DNA of 64,000 nt, taken from Streptomyces sp. NBC_01267 (GTDB lineage Bacteria; Actinomycetota; Actinomycetes; Streptomycetales; Streptomycetaceae). The notes beneath the pieces are model-generated. The model searched no databases. It saw only the letters and a list, made by a program, of their open reading frames with translations, and was not told the origin of the DNA. A program made the position numbers and the translations under genes. Location: contig NZ_CP108455.1 of NCBI RefSeq assembly GCF_036241575.1, positions 2,972,001 to 3,036,000 of the forward strand, written 5' to 3'. Every line of letters begins with the position of its first letter. Positions within the stretch are counted from its first letter, which is position 1. Shown here one piece after another: positions 35,983 through 47,004 of this stretch.

Positions 35983-36057
35983 CACCGGACCGCACCCGCC
36001 GACCCCGCTCGGCCCTGCCCCACCCCCGCCGGCTCCTCACCTCAGGACTGACACACC

Positions 36058-38586
36058 ATGTTCCGTACCGCCTTGCGCAACGTGCTCGCGCACAAGGCCA
36101 GGCTGCTGATGACCGTACTCGCCGTGATGCTCGGCGTGGCCTTCGTCTCCGGCACCCTGGTCTTCACCGACACCCTCGGCCACGCCTTCCGCAACCAGTC
36201 GGCGAAGAGCTACGACAAGACCGCCGTCGCCGTCACCTCCTACCGCCAGGACCACGGCAGCAAGCAGAACCCCGGCGTCAGCGCGGCGGCCCTGGAGAAG
36301 ATAGGGCGGCTGGACGGGGTCACCTCGGCCACCGGCCGGGTCTCCGGATTCGCCGGGGTCGCCGACCGGAACGGCAAGCTGATCGGCAACGGCTGGTCCA
36401 ACTCCGGCGGGAACTTCGCACCCGGACCGCAGGGCAAGGACGCCCAGTACACCTTCACCGACGGCTCGGGCCCGGTGAAGAACGGTCAGATCGCCCTCGA
36501 CCAGGACACCGCGGACAAGGGCAAGTACCACGTCGGCGACACCGTGCGGGTGGCGACCAACGGGCCGGTGCAGAAGTACACCCTCTCCGGTGTCTTCACC
36601 ACCGAGGACGGCGCGGTCAGCGCGGGCGGCAGCCTGGTCCTCTTCGACACGGCCGTGGCGCAGAAGCTCTATCTGGAGCCCGGCTACTTCCAGGACGTCA
36701 ACATCTCCGCCGCGTCCGGTACGTCCGCCACGCAGCTCCTCTCCCAGGTGAGGCCGCTGCTGCCGGAGAACGCCACCGCGCAGACCGGCAAGCAGCTCGC
36801 CGACGACCAGGCCAAGCAGATCGAGAAGGGCATGTCGGGGCTCAACCAGATGCTCCTCGCCTTCGCCGGAGTCGCCCTCTTCGTCGGGATCTTCCTGATC
36901 TCCAACACCTTCACCATGCTGGTCGCCCAGCGCACCAAGGAGCTGGCGCTGCTGCGCGCGGTCGGCGCCTCCCGCAAGCAGGTCACCCGGTCGGTGCTCG
37001 CCGAGGCCCTGGTGGTCGGTCTGGTGGCGTCCGCGGTCGGCTTCGGGCTGGGTATCGGGCTGGCCGTCGGACTGCGCTCCGCGATGGGCGCGTTCGGTGC
37101 GAAGGTGCCGGGCGGTCCGCTGATCGTGGCGCCCACCACCGCGCTGGCCGCGCTGCTGGTCGGCGTACTGATCACGATGCTCGCCGCCTGGCTGCCCGCC
37201 CGCCGGGCCGCGAGGATCCCGCCGGTGGCCGCGATGGGCAGTGCGCACCTGCCCGCGTCGACCAAGTCCCTGGTGGTGCGGAACGTCATCGGCGGCGTCA
37301 TCACCCTGCTCGGCGCGGCCGTGATCGTGGCGGGCGCGGCGGCCGGTTCCGACGGCCGGATGATGATCGCGGCCGGTGCCTTCCTGGCCCTGATCGGCGT
37401 GATCGTGCTGATCCCGCTGCTGTCCCGGCCGGTCATCGCCCTCGTACGGCCGCTGCTGAACCGGCTGTTCGGGGTGTCCGGGAAGCTGGCGGGCCAGAAC
37501 GCGGTCCGTAACCCGCGCCGCACCGGCGCCACCGCGTCCGCCCTCGCGATCGGGCTCACCCTGGTCACCGGGCTCTCGGTGCTCGGCGCCACGATGAGCC
37601 AGGCCGTGGACCGGGTGACCACGGACAACATCAAGGCCGACTACATGGTCCAGATGGCGAACGGCATGCCGCTGGCCCCCTCCACGGTCACCGCGCTGGA
37701 CCACGCGAAGGGCGTCACCGCGGTCTCGCCGCACATCGGCACCCAGCTGATCCTGGGCGGCGAAGGCCTCTCGGTCTCCGGTGTCGCTCCCGGCGCCGTC
37801 CAGCAGGTGCTGAACGTCAGGACGGTCTCCGGCTCGCTGGCCACGCTCGGCAAGGGCGAGGTCGCGATCGCGCAGAAGACGGCCGACAGGCACCACTGGA
37901 AGCCCGGCAGCAAGCTGCCGGTGACGTACCTGGACGAGAAGAAGGGCGAACTGACCGTCGGCGCGGTCTTCGAGGACAACCAGTTCGTCTCCGACGTGCT
38001 GGCCTCCACCACGGTGGTGACCCCGCACGAGAAGAAGCCCGAGATCCGCGAGATCTTCGTCAAGACGGACGGCGGCAGCAGCAAGGCGGCCGAGCAGTCC
38101 CTGGTGAACGCGATGGGCGACAACCCCGCCATCTCGGTCATGGACCAGAAGGACATCCGCAACGCGTTCGGCGGCATGATCAACACGGCGCTGAACATCA
38201 TGTACGGGCTGCTCGCGATGGCCCTGATCATCGCGGTGCTCGGGGTCGTCAACACCCTGGCGATGTCGGTCTTCGAGCGCCAGCAGGAGATCGGGATGCT
38301 CCGGGCGATCGGCCTGGACCGGGCCAAGGTGAAGCGGATGATCCGGCTGGAGGCCGTGGTGATCTCGGTCTTCGGCGCGGTCGTCGGGATCGTGCTGGGT
38401 TCGTTCCTGGCCTGGGCGATCGGCCAGACCATCAGGTCGAGCATCCCGCACTACGTCCTGGTCATGCCGTGGGGCCGGATCGGCATCTTCCTGCTGCTCG
38501 CGGCGTTCGTCGGGGTGCTGGCCTCGCTCTGGCCGGCCCGCAGCGCCGCCCGGCTGAACATGCTGACGGCGATCAAGACCGAGTAG
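36058..38586 (+). CDS. FtsX-family ABC permease
   Basis: 842 aa. Two FtsX-like permease repeats with MacB-type extracellular domains between membrane helices, for example AGVALFVGIFLISNTFTMLV (residue ~275) and ALIIAVLGVVNTLAMSVFER (~722). Family members export lipids, peptides or antibiotics or transduce a signal. Coupled to the ATPase 75 bases upstream. A strong terminator follows. Confidence 0.92.
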   Translation: MFRTALRNVLAHKARLLMTVLAVMLGVAFVSGTLVFTDTLGHAFRNQSAKSYDKTAVAVTSYRQDHGSKQNPGVSAAALEKIGRLDGVTSATGRVSGFAGVADRNGKLIGNGWSNSGGNFAPGPQGKDAQYTFTDGSGPVKNGQIALDQDTADKGKYHVGDTVRVATNGPVQKYTLSGVFTTEDGAVSAGGSLVLFDTAVAQKLYLEPGYFQDVNISAASGTSATQLLSQVRPLLPENATAQTGKQLADDQAKQIEKGMSGLNQMLLAFAGVALFVGIFLISNTFTMLVAQRTKELALLRAVGASRKQVTRSVLAEALVVGLVASAVGFGLGIGLAVGLRSAMGAFGAKVPGGPLIVAPTTALAALLVGVLITMLAAWLPARRAARIPPVAAMGSAHLPASTKSLVVRNVIGGVITLLGAAVIVAGAAAGSDGRMMIAAGAFLALIGVIVLIPLLSRPVIALVRPLLNRLFGVSGKLAGQNAVRNPRRTGATASALAIGLTLVTGLSVLGATMSQAVDRVTTDNIKADYMVQMANGMPLAPSTVTALDHAKGVTAVSPHIGTQLILGGEGLSVSGVAPGAVQQVLNVRTVSGSLATLGKGEVAIAQKTADRHHWKPGSKLPVTYLDEKKGELTVGAVFEDNQFVSDVLASTTVVTPHEKKPEIREIFVKTDGGSSKAAEQSLVNAMGDNPAISVMDQKDIRNAFGGMINTALNIMYGLLAMALIIAVLGVVNTLAMSVFERQQEIGMLRAIGLDRAKVKRMIRLEAVVISVFGAVVGIVLGSFLAWAIGQTIRSSIPHYVLVMPWGRIGIFLLLAAFVGVLASLWPARSAARLNMLTAIKTE

Positions 38587-38606
38587 CCCTCCGTCAGGGG
38601 GTACAC

Positions 38607-38655
38607 GGACGGGGAGGCCCCGGGACAGTTTCGATGTCCCGGGGCCTCCCCGTCC
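38607..38655 (+). terminator. Terminator after the FtsX gene
   Basis: A 21-bp perfect stem, beginning GGACGGGGAGG at 38607-38627 and closed by its complement at 38635-38655, with a GTTTCGA loop. Confidence 0.9.
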
Positions 38656-38725
38656 GTACGCCCGCCCGCGGCCGTCCCCGGAGGTCAGGTCCCCCGCGGA
38701 TCAGCGACGGGCCGACAGCGGTACG

Positions 38726-40033
38726 TCAGTGCGTCCGGCGCCAGTCACGCGCCCGGCGCGGCAGCCCGGAGGCCCCGCTCTCCGGGGTCTTCACGGCCAG
38801 CACCTGGTTGACGCCGATCCGGTTGTGCTCGAAGGCGAGCGCCGAGGCCGCCATGTACAGCCGCCAGACCCTGGCCCGGCCCGGACTCGTCAGCCGGACC
38901 GCCTCCTGCCAGTTCGCCTCCAGCCTGGCCACCCACTCGCGCAGGGTCAGCGCGTAGTGCTCGCGGAGGGTCTCGACGTCACGGGCCTCGAAGCCCGCCT
39001 CCTCCAGGATCGACACGGTGCGGCCGAGCGGCGCGAGCTCCCCGTCCGGGAAGACGTACGCGTCGATGAACTCGTCGATCTCGTAGGCCGATTCGTCCGC
39101 CTCGGGGCGGCGGGCGATCTGGTGGTTGAGCAGCCGTCCGCCCGGCTTCAGCAGGGCGAAGACGTCGTCCGCGTACTCCCGGTAGCGCACCGAGCCGACG
39201 TGCTCGGCCATCCCGATGGACGAAATCGCGTCGTAGGGGCCGTCCCTGACGTCCCGGTAGTCCTGGACGCGGATCTCGATCCGGTCGGTCAGGCCCTCCT
39301 CGGCGATGCGCTTGCGCGCGTACGCCGCCTGCTCGCGGGAGAGGGTGACGCCGGTGACCTGTACGCCGTACTCGCGGGCCGCGTGGATGGCCATCGAGCC
39401 CCAGCCGCAGCCGACGTCGAGCAGCCGCATGCCTTCCTTGAGCGCCAGTTTGCGGCAGACCAGGTCGAGCTTGTCGCGCTGGGCGGTCTCCAGGGTGGAG
39501 TCCTCGTCCCAGTAGGCGCAGGAGTAGACCATCGAGGGCCCGAGCACCAGCTCGTAGAAGTCGTTGCCCACGTCGTAGTGGTGGCTGATGGCCTGCTTGT
39601 CGCGGCGCTTGGTGTGGATCGTGCCGCGGCGGTTGCGGATCTCCTCGGGCGGCGGGGGCGGCGGGGGAAGCAGCCCGCCGATGTCCAGCAGCCCCCGGGC
39701 GGCGGCCCGCAGTTTCGGGTCGAGCAGCGGGTGGCGGGCCTTCTTGGTGTCCGCCTCGTCGTCGCCGCGCTCCCAGATCAGTCCGGCCAGCAGCCCGAGC
39801 GCGGCGTACAGATCACCGTCCACGTCGATCTCACCGGCCACCCAGGCACGGGCGAGTCCCAGCTCTCCCGGCTTCCACAACAGCCGCCTGAGGGCCCGAC
39901 GGTGACGGATCACCAGGACGGGTGTCCCCGGGGGCCCGGACTCGCTGCCGTCCCAGGCCCGGATACGGACCGGGAGCGGGGCTCCCAGCAGCTCCTCGGC
40001 AAGAGTGGTCAGCCGCAGCGCGGCGTCGGCCAT
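38726..40033 (-). CDS. Cyclopropane-fatty-acyl-phospholipid synthase family
   Basis: 435 aa. SAM-dependent methyltransferase core with LLDVGCGWGSMAIHAAREYG, then QDYRDVRDGPYDAISSIGMA. The HYDVGNDFYELVLGPSMVYS segment is typical of CFA synthase, which transfers a methylene from SAM to unsaturated acyl chains in membranes. It carries a PPPPPPP stretch near residue 125. ATG 40033 has GGAGG 8 bases upstream; GTG 40042 is an alternative. Confidence 0.9.
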   Translation of the reverse strand: MADAALRLTTLAEELLGAPLPVRIRAWDGSESGPPGTPVLVIRHRRALRRLLWKPGELGLARAWVAGEIDVDGDLYAALGLLAGLIWERGDDEADTKKARHPLLDPKLRAAARGLLDIGGLLPPPPPPPEEIRNRRGTIHTKRRDKQAISHHYDVGNDFYELVLGPSMVYSCAYWDEDSTLETAQRDKLDLVCRKLALKEGMRLLDVGCGWGSMAIHAAREYGVQVTGVTLSREQAAYARKRIAEEGLTDRIEIRVQDYRDVRDGPYDAISSIGMAEHVGSVRYREYADDVFALLKPGGRLLNHQIARRPEADESAYEIDEFIDAYVFPDGELAPLGRTVSILEEAGFEARDVETLREHYALTLREWVARLEANWQEAVRLTSPGRARVWRLYMAASALAFEHNRIGVNQVLAVKTPESGASGLPRRARDWRRTH

Positions 40034-40164
40034 GGCGCACACCTCCGTACAGATGGAAAAGGCTCAGCAGTTGGTAAACAACGCACACGTGCCGTCACAG
40101 TCCCAATACCACGTAACGGGACCGTAAAATCCATGGTCGATACATGTATATCTGTCCGGGAATG

Positions 40165-40208
40165 CCGAAGGGGCCGCTCGCACCACGGATGGCGAACGGC
40201 CCCTTCGG
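40165..40208. terminator. Bidirectional terminator between cfa-like and ndh
   Basis: CCGAAGGGGCCG (40165-40176) and CGGCCCCTTCGG (40197-40208) form a 12-bp stem; a shorter outer pairing (ATGC/GGCAT) extends it with a bulge. Confidence 0.85.
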
Positions 40209-40237
40209 GCATGAACTGACGTGCTGGTGCTGCCCGG

Positions 40238-41620
40238 TCAGGCCTTGGCCTTCTCGGTCTCGGCCGGAACCGCGGCCGGACGGGGGGCCGGCTTGGCCGC
40301 CTCGTAGAACTCCTCGCGGGGAGTCTCCATGGCGCCGAGCGAGACCACCTCGCGCTTGAGGAACATCGCGAGCGTCCAGTCGGCGACGACGCGGATCTTG
40401 CGGTTCCAGGTCGGCACCGCGAGGCCGTGGTAGCCACGGTGCATGTACCAGGCGAGACGGCCCTTGACCTTGATCTTCATCTTGCCGACGACGATCATCG
40501 CGACACCCTTGTGCAGGCCGAGGCCCGCCACCGCACCCTTGTTGGCGTGCTCGTAGGTGCCCTGCGGGAAGCCGCGCATCCCGGAGATGACGTTGTCACC
40601 GAGGACCTTGGCCTGACGCAGCGCGTGCTGGGCGTTCGGCGGGCACCAGGCGTTCGGGTTGCCGGCCTTGCGGCCGACCATGTCCGGCACCTGGGCGTTG
40701 TCGCCCGCGGCCCAGATGTAGTCCGTGCCCTGCACCTGGAGCTTCTCGGAGGTGTCCACGTGGCCACGGGGACCGAGCGGCAGGCCGTAGCGGGCCAGTA
40801 CCGGGTTCGGCTTGACGCCCGCGGTCCACACGAGGGTGTTGGCGTCGACCTCGAGGCCGTTGTTCAGGACCACGTGGCCGTCGACGCAGGAGTCCATGCC
40901 GGTCTTGAGGTAGACCTCGACACCGCGGGACTCCAGGTGCTCCTTGCCGTACGCGCCGAGCTTCGGCCCGACCTCGGGAAGGATCTTGTCGGCCACGTCG
41001 ACCAGCACGAAGCGCATGTCCTCGCGCTTGACGTTGGTGTAGTACTTGGCGGCGTCCCTGGCCATGTCCTCGACCTCGCCGATGGTCTCCGCACCCGCGA
41101 AGCCACCGCCGACGAAGACGAACGTGAGCGCCTTGCGGCGGACGTCCTCGTCGGTCGTCGAGTCAGCCTTGTCGAGCTGCTCCAGGACGTGGTTGCGCAG
41201 GCCGATGGCCTCCTCGACACCCTTCATACCGATGCCCTGCTCGGCGAGGCCGGGGATCGGGAAGGTACGGGAGACCGCGCCGAGCGCGATGATCAGGTAG
41301 TCGAAGGGCAGCTCGTAGGCCTCGCCGACGAGCGGCGCGACCGTGGCGACCTTGCGGTCCTGGTCGATCGTGGTGACTCGGCCGGTGAGAACCTCAGCCT
41401 TGGGCAGCACGCGTCGCAGCGGGACGACGACATGCCGAGGCGAGATGCTGCCGGCAGCAGCTTCGGGGAGGAAGGGCTGGTACGTCATGTACGAGCGCGG
41501 GTCCACGACCGTGACGGTCGCTTCGCCGTAGCGCATCTTCTTGAGAATGCGTCGAGCTGCGTACAGGCCTACGTACCCGCCTCCAACTACGAGGATCCTG
41601 GGACGCTCCGTGGTGCTCAT
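40238..41620 (-). CDS. ndh: Type II NADH dehydrogenase
   Basis: 460 aa flavoprotein. The FAD motif is LVVGGGYVGLYAARRI near residue 10, the NADH motif FVGGGFAGAETIGEVED, and the C-terminal FAD-contact segment WAAGDNAQVPD. It moves electrons from NADH to menaquinone without pumping protons. The C-terminus has an amphipathic Ala/Pro/Lys tail for membrane attachment. ATG 41620. A Rex operator lies 308 bases upstream. Confidence 0.93.
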   Translation of the reverse strand: MSTTERPRILVVGGGYVGLYAARRILKKMRYGEATVTVVDPRSYMTYQPFLPEAAAGSISPRHVVVPLRRVLPKAEVLTGRVTTIDQDRKVATVAPLVGEAYELPFDYLIIALGAVSRTFPIPGLAEQGIGMKGVEEAIGLRNHVLEQLDKADSTTDEDVRRKALTFVFVGGGFAGAETIGEVEDMARDAAKYYTNVKREDMRFVLVDVADKILPEVGPKLGAYGKEHLESRGVEVYLKTGMDSCVDGHVVLNNGLEVDANTLVWTAGVKPNPVLARYGLPLGPRGHVDTSEKLQVQGTDYIWAAGDNAQVPDMVGRKAGNPNAWCPPNAQHALRQAKVLGDNVISGMRGFPQGTYEHANKGAVAGLGLHKGVAMIVVGKMKIKVKGRLAWYMHRGYHGLAVPTWNRKIRVVADWTLAMFLKREVVSLGAMETPREEFYEAAKPAPRPAAVPAETEKAKA

Positions 41621-41987
41621 GGCAACGAGTATCCACCTCCAGGAGGGGGGTACCTCGTGCGCCCCTTCACAAGGTCCTCGGGCGCCTCTGCTACACTGCG
41701 CGGCCCACGTGACGGAGATCATCCTCCCGCGAGGGAACCACTGCCCCGGAATGAACGTTGTTCACCCCTGCTGAGCTGGTAATCACTGGGCAGAGCCGAG
41801 TGGACCACTGCCGGATTTCACCCGCCCGCAACACCCACGACACTGCCCGTAATGCGCAGAACCGGGACCTGTGGGCCCCCGATAAGGACCAACGGCCCCG
41901 GATCTTCGGCCGACAGGCGCCAATTCCTTGTGAAGAACTTCACGAACTTTCCCGCGGAGGACCGACCGGACTGCCTCCAGGGGTCGT
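41621..41987. other. Long ndh upstream region
   Basis: 367 bases without a gene. It carries the Rex-type operator at 41928-41945, so the ndh transcript may have a leader of up to ~300 nt. No other motif stands out. Confidence 0.5.
41928..41945. promoter_or_regulatory. Rex operator
   Basis: TTGTGAA-GAAC-TTCACGA matches the Rex consensus TTGTGAANNNNTTCACAA at 13 of 14 fixed positions. Rex senses the NADH/NAD ratio. Located 308 bases before ndh ATG. Confidence 0.8.
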
Positions 41988-42905
41988 TCAGGTGAGCGAC
42001 CAGGCGATCCCGTCGAGGATGTCGTGCTCGCTGACGACCACTTCCGAGGCCCCCGTGCGCTGCATGACGGCGTGCAGGATCATCGCCCCCGCCACGATCA
42101 CGTCGACCCGCCCGGGATGCATCACGGGGATCGCCGCGCGCTCCTCGTGGGTCGCCGAGAGCAGCGAACCGGCGACCTCGGCGACCTGCCCGGCGGTGAT
42201 CCGCGAGTGGTGGATCGCCGAGGAGTCGTACGTGTCGAGGCCCAGCGCGATGGCGGCGATCGTGGTCACCGATCCGGCGAGGCCGACGAGCGTACGGTCG
42301 CCCGTCAGCGGGACGGTCTCCGCGGCCAGGTCGAGCGCGTCGGCGATGTCGGCGCGGACCGCGGTGATCTCCCCGAGGGTCGGCGGGTCGTGCCGGACGT
42401 GACGTTCGGTCAGCCGTACGCAGCCGATGTCCACCGACCGGGCGGCACTGACGTGTTCACCACCGACGACGAACTCGGTCGAGCCGCCCCCGATGTCCAC
42501 CACCAGGTACTCCCCGCCCTGCCCTGTCAGCTCCTTGGTGGCCCCGGTGAAGGAGAACTCGGCCTCCTGGTCACCGGTGATCACCTCGGGCTCGACACCG
42601 AGGATGTCCAGCACCCCGCTCACGAAGGCGTCGCGGTTCTCGGCGTCCCGGGAGGCGGAGGTGGCGACGAAGCGGAGATGCTTCGCCCCGTGGGCCTTGA
42701 TGGCCTCGGCGTACTCCTTGCAGGCGGCGAAGGTCCGCTCCAGCGCCTCGGGCGCGAGGCGCCCGGTCCGGTCGACGTCCTGACCGAGCCGGACGATGGT
42801 CATCCGCCGGTCGAGATCGACGAGTTCACCGGTGGCGGGGTCGGCGTCGGCGATGAGCAGACGGATCGAGTTGGTACCGCAGTCGATGGCGGCAACGCGA
42901 GTCAT
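41988..42905 (-). CDS. Ppx/GppA-type phosphatase
   Basis: 305 aa, actin-fold ATPase family. DCGTNSIRLL near residue 8 and VVDIGGGSTEFVVGG near residue 140 are the phosphate-binding loops. Family members split long-chain polyphosphate or (p)ppGpp; which one cannot be told here. The neighbourhood eno-divIC-DUF501-ppx is a common actinobacterial order. Confidence 0.9.
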   Translation of the reverse strand: MTRVAAIDCGTNSIRLLIADADPATGELVDLDRRMTIVRLGQDVDRTGRLAPEALERTFAACKEYAEAIKAHGAKHLRFVATSASRDAENRDAFVSGVLDILGVEPEVITGDQEAEFSFTGATKELTGQGGEYLVVDIGGGSTEFVVGGEHVSAARSVDIGCVRLTERHVRHDPPTLGEITAVRADIADALDLAAETVPLTGDRTLVGLAGSVTTIAAIALGLDTYDSSAIHHSRITAGQVAEVAGSLLSATHEERAAIPVMHPGRVDVIVAGAMILHAVMQRTGASEVVVSEHDILDGIAWSLT

Positions 42906-42923
42906 GAGTACTCCTGCATCTGG

Positions 42924-43055
42924 CCCCTCCGGCAATTGAGGAGCACGAGTCCGGGGCCGGCGCCCCTTTCAAGCCCCTCCGGCGACCGAGGAGCGGGGCC
43001 CCGATTCAAGCCCCTCCGGCGATTGAGGAGCGGGGGCCCGGGGGCGGAGCCCCCG
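42924..43055. repeat. Three CCCCTCCGGCGATTGAGGAG-type repeats and a hairpin
   Basis: Units at 42924, 42974 and 43011 share CCCCTCCGGC(A/G)A(T/C)(T/C)GAGGAGC with CAAG at the left edge. Each has CTCC...GGAG pairing. The last is followed by a GGGGGCCCGGGGGCGGAGCC hairpin. This unit recurs in many streptomycete intergenic regions as I remember them. Confidence 0.75.
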
Positions 43056-43065
43056 AACGAAACGC

Positions 43066-43599
43066 TCAGCCCTCGCCCGGCCCGCCGCACGGCGACACGC
43101 ACGGCCCCTTGCGCCACCACTCCGGCAGCATCGCGATCGCCTCGTCCCCGAGCGGGTTCACGCCCGGCCCGGCGGCCAGCGAGTGCCCGACGAGCACGTG
43201 CAGACACTTCACCCGGTCCGGCATGCCGCCCGCGCTGGGGAAGCCCTCCAGGACCTCGATCGCGTCACGCCGTGCAATGTAGTCCTCGTGCGCCGCCCGG
43301 TACGCGGCGGCCAGTTCGGGGTCCGTACCGAGCCGCTCGGTCATCTCCTTCATGACCCCGTTCGCCTCCAGCGTGCCGATCGCGGAAGCCGCACGCGGGC
43401 ACGTCAGGTAGTACGTCGTCGGGAACGGAGTGCCGTCCTCCAGACGCGGGGCGGTCTCGACGACGTCCGGGTTGCCGCACGGGCAGCGGTGCGCGATGGC
43501 GCGCAGCCCGCGGGGCGGGCGGCCGAGCTGCTCCTTGAACGCGGCGATGTCCGCGTCGGTGGGCTCGGTGCGGTCGGTCTGCGGAGGGGGCGTTTCCAT
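43066..43599 (-). CDS. DUF501 protein
   Basis: 177 aa. RCPCGNPDVVETAPRLEDG and HVLVGHSLAAGPGVNPLGD are characteristic of DUF501. The family has unknown function and is nearly always next to ppx, divIC and eno in actinobacteria. ATG 43599. Two direct copies of GGTCATGAACGGATC occur in the 123-base gap behind it. Confidence 0.86.
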   Translation of the reverse strand: METPPPQTDRTEPTDADIAAFKEQLGRPPRGLRAIAHRCPCGNPDVVETAPRLEDGTPFPTTYYLTCPRAASAIGTLEANGVMKEMTERLGTDPELAAAYRAAHEDYIARRDAIEVLEGFPSAGGMPDRVKCLHVLVGHSLAAGPGVNPLGDEAIAMLPEWWRKGPCVSPCGGPGEG

Positions 43600-43722
43600 G
43601 CCTGCCTTGGATCTGAGTGGCTGTCACTCGTGGGTCGTGAACCGAACGGTCATGAACGGATCGGTCATGAACGGATCGGCCAGGAACTCATCGGTCGGTA
43701 TCTGAATCTGATCGGTCGTGCA

Positions 43723-44199
43723 CTAGTGCGTCTTGTCGTGGTCGGCGCTGTCCACGCCGTCCCACAGGTTCGCGTACCAGGGCCGGTCGGCCGCCCCCTG
43801 CTTCTCGGGGCGCTGCGTGCGGGAGTCGGGGTCGACGACGATGTAGCTCGTCTCCCCCGGCCGCACGTAGTGCAGTTGCTCGCGGGCCAGCCGCTCCACG
43901 TACGCGTCGTCCTGGAGCCGGGCCTTCTCGTCCCGCAGCTCCTCCACCCTGGCCTTCGCGTCATGCACCTGACGTCGCTGGTCGGCGATGTCGTTGCGCT
44001 GCGACACGTACTGCCGCATCGGATACGCCAGGGCCACCACCAGCGTGCAGAGCACCATCAGCAGGACCGCCGCCCGGCCGGTGAGCCGGGGCCTGCGCGC
44101 CTGGCGCTTCGACTGGGAGCGGTAGACGCGGGCCGCGGTCTGCTCGCCGAGTGCCTTCAGTCTGGTCGCGGTGGAGAACCGGTCCCGGTTCCCTGCCAT
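43723..44199 (-). CDS. divIC: DivIC/FtsB septum formation initiator
   Basis: 158 aa. One membrane helix (AAVLLMVLCTLVVALAYPM, residues ~44-62) then a coiled coil (VHDAKARVEELRDEKARLQD) and a conserved C-terminal ERLAREQLHYVRPGETSYIV. It forms part of the divisome with FtsL and FtsQ. ATG 44199 is preceded by GGGGAGG. Lies downstream of eno and upstream of DUF501. Confidence 0.9.
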   Translation of the reverse strand: MAGNRDRFSTATRLKALGEQTAARVYRSQSKRQARRPRLTGRAAVLLMVLCTLVVALAYPMRQYVSQRNDIADQRRQVHDAKARVEELRDEKARLQDDAYVERLAREQLHYVRPGETSYIVVDPDSRTQRPEKQGAADRPWYANLWDGVDSADHDKTH

Positions 44200-44219
44200 G
44201 CCGCCTCCCCGTGTACGCA

Positions 44220-44264
44220 CGTCCGTCCCCGGACACGGTACGGGACCGGGTGCGAGGACGGACG
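44220..44264 (-). terminator. Hairpin after eno
   Basis: CGTCCGTCC (44220-44228) pairs with GGACGGACG (44256-44264). Between the eno stop and the divIC start, so it may attenuate read-through. Confidence 0.6.
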
Positions 44265-44278
44265 GAGGCGGGAGCGGA

Positions 44279-45625
<1,347 letters not shown>

Positions 45626-45740
45626 CTAACCGCCCAGGGCACCGCCACCGGCAGGGCGCCCGGCCCCTGGGACGAAAAAGGGCCCAAAAGCTCGTATTAC
45701 GGTACGGAAGTCAGTGAAGTACTGACCAGTAGCCAAAAGA

Positions 45741-45781
45741 CCCCGACCCGGCGCGTACGGGGGAGTCGCGCCGGGCCGGGG
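45741..45781 (-). terminator. rpfA terminator
   Basis: On the minus strand CCCCGGCCCGGCGCG pairs with CGCGCCGGGTCGGGG (one bulge) and is followed by TCTTTT, a standard factor-independent terminator. It lies 25 bases after the rpfA stop. Confidence 0.88.
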
Positions 45782-45805
45782 CGTTCAGGGGAGGAGAGCC
45801 GGGGA

Positions 45806-46750
<945 letters not shown>

Positions 46751-47004
46751 GACTGTTTCCCCTCGACCGATGGCAGGATTCGGCGTGGCGATCGAAGAGG
46801 CCCGCGGTGCGAGCGGTCTGACAAAAACACAGGACTCTCCGATATTCAAAGATGACCATGAAGGGCGGAACGCCCTGGTTTACAACCCCCCGCATCCTGT
46901 TTTCGCAGGTGAGGGGCGGCGCACGCCGGGCGGACAGTCTGGACATTCAGCAAGTCGAACGAGAGCCATGTCTCACTCGAACGAAGCGGACATAGCCCCG
47001 CGAA
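46751..47004. other. Upstream region of the rpfA leader
   Basis: About 250 bases without a gene. AT-rich patches (for example CAAAAACACAGGAC on the plus strand near 46822) may hold the rpfA promoter. I see no further conserved element. Confidence 0.4.

Noticed and set aside
35604..38451. Long open frames on both strands within the ABC/FtsX genes
   Set aside because: They are shadow frames of high-GC coding DNA. They are Arg/Pro/Gly-rich, and have no ribosome sites or family motifs.
41758..42402. Rightward gene opposite ppx
   Set aside because: It lacks a ribosome site and family motifs and lies over the Rex operator and ppx.
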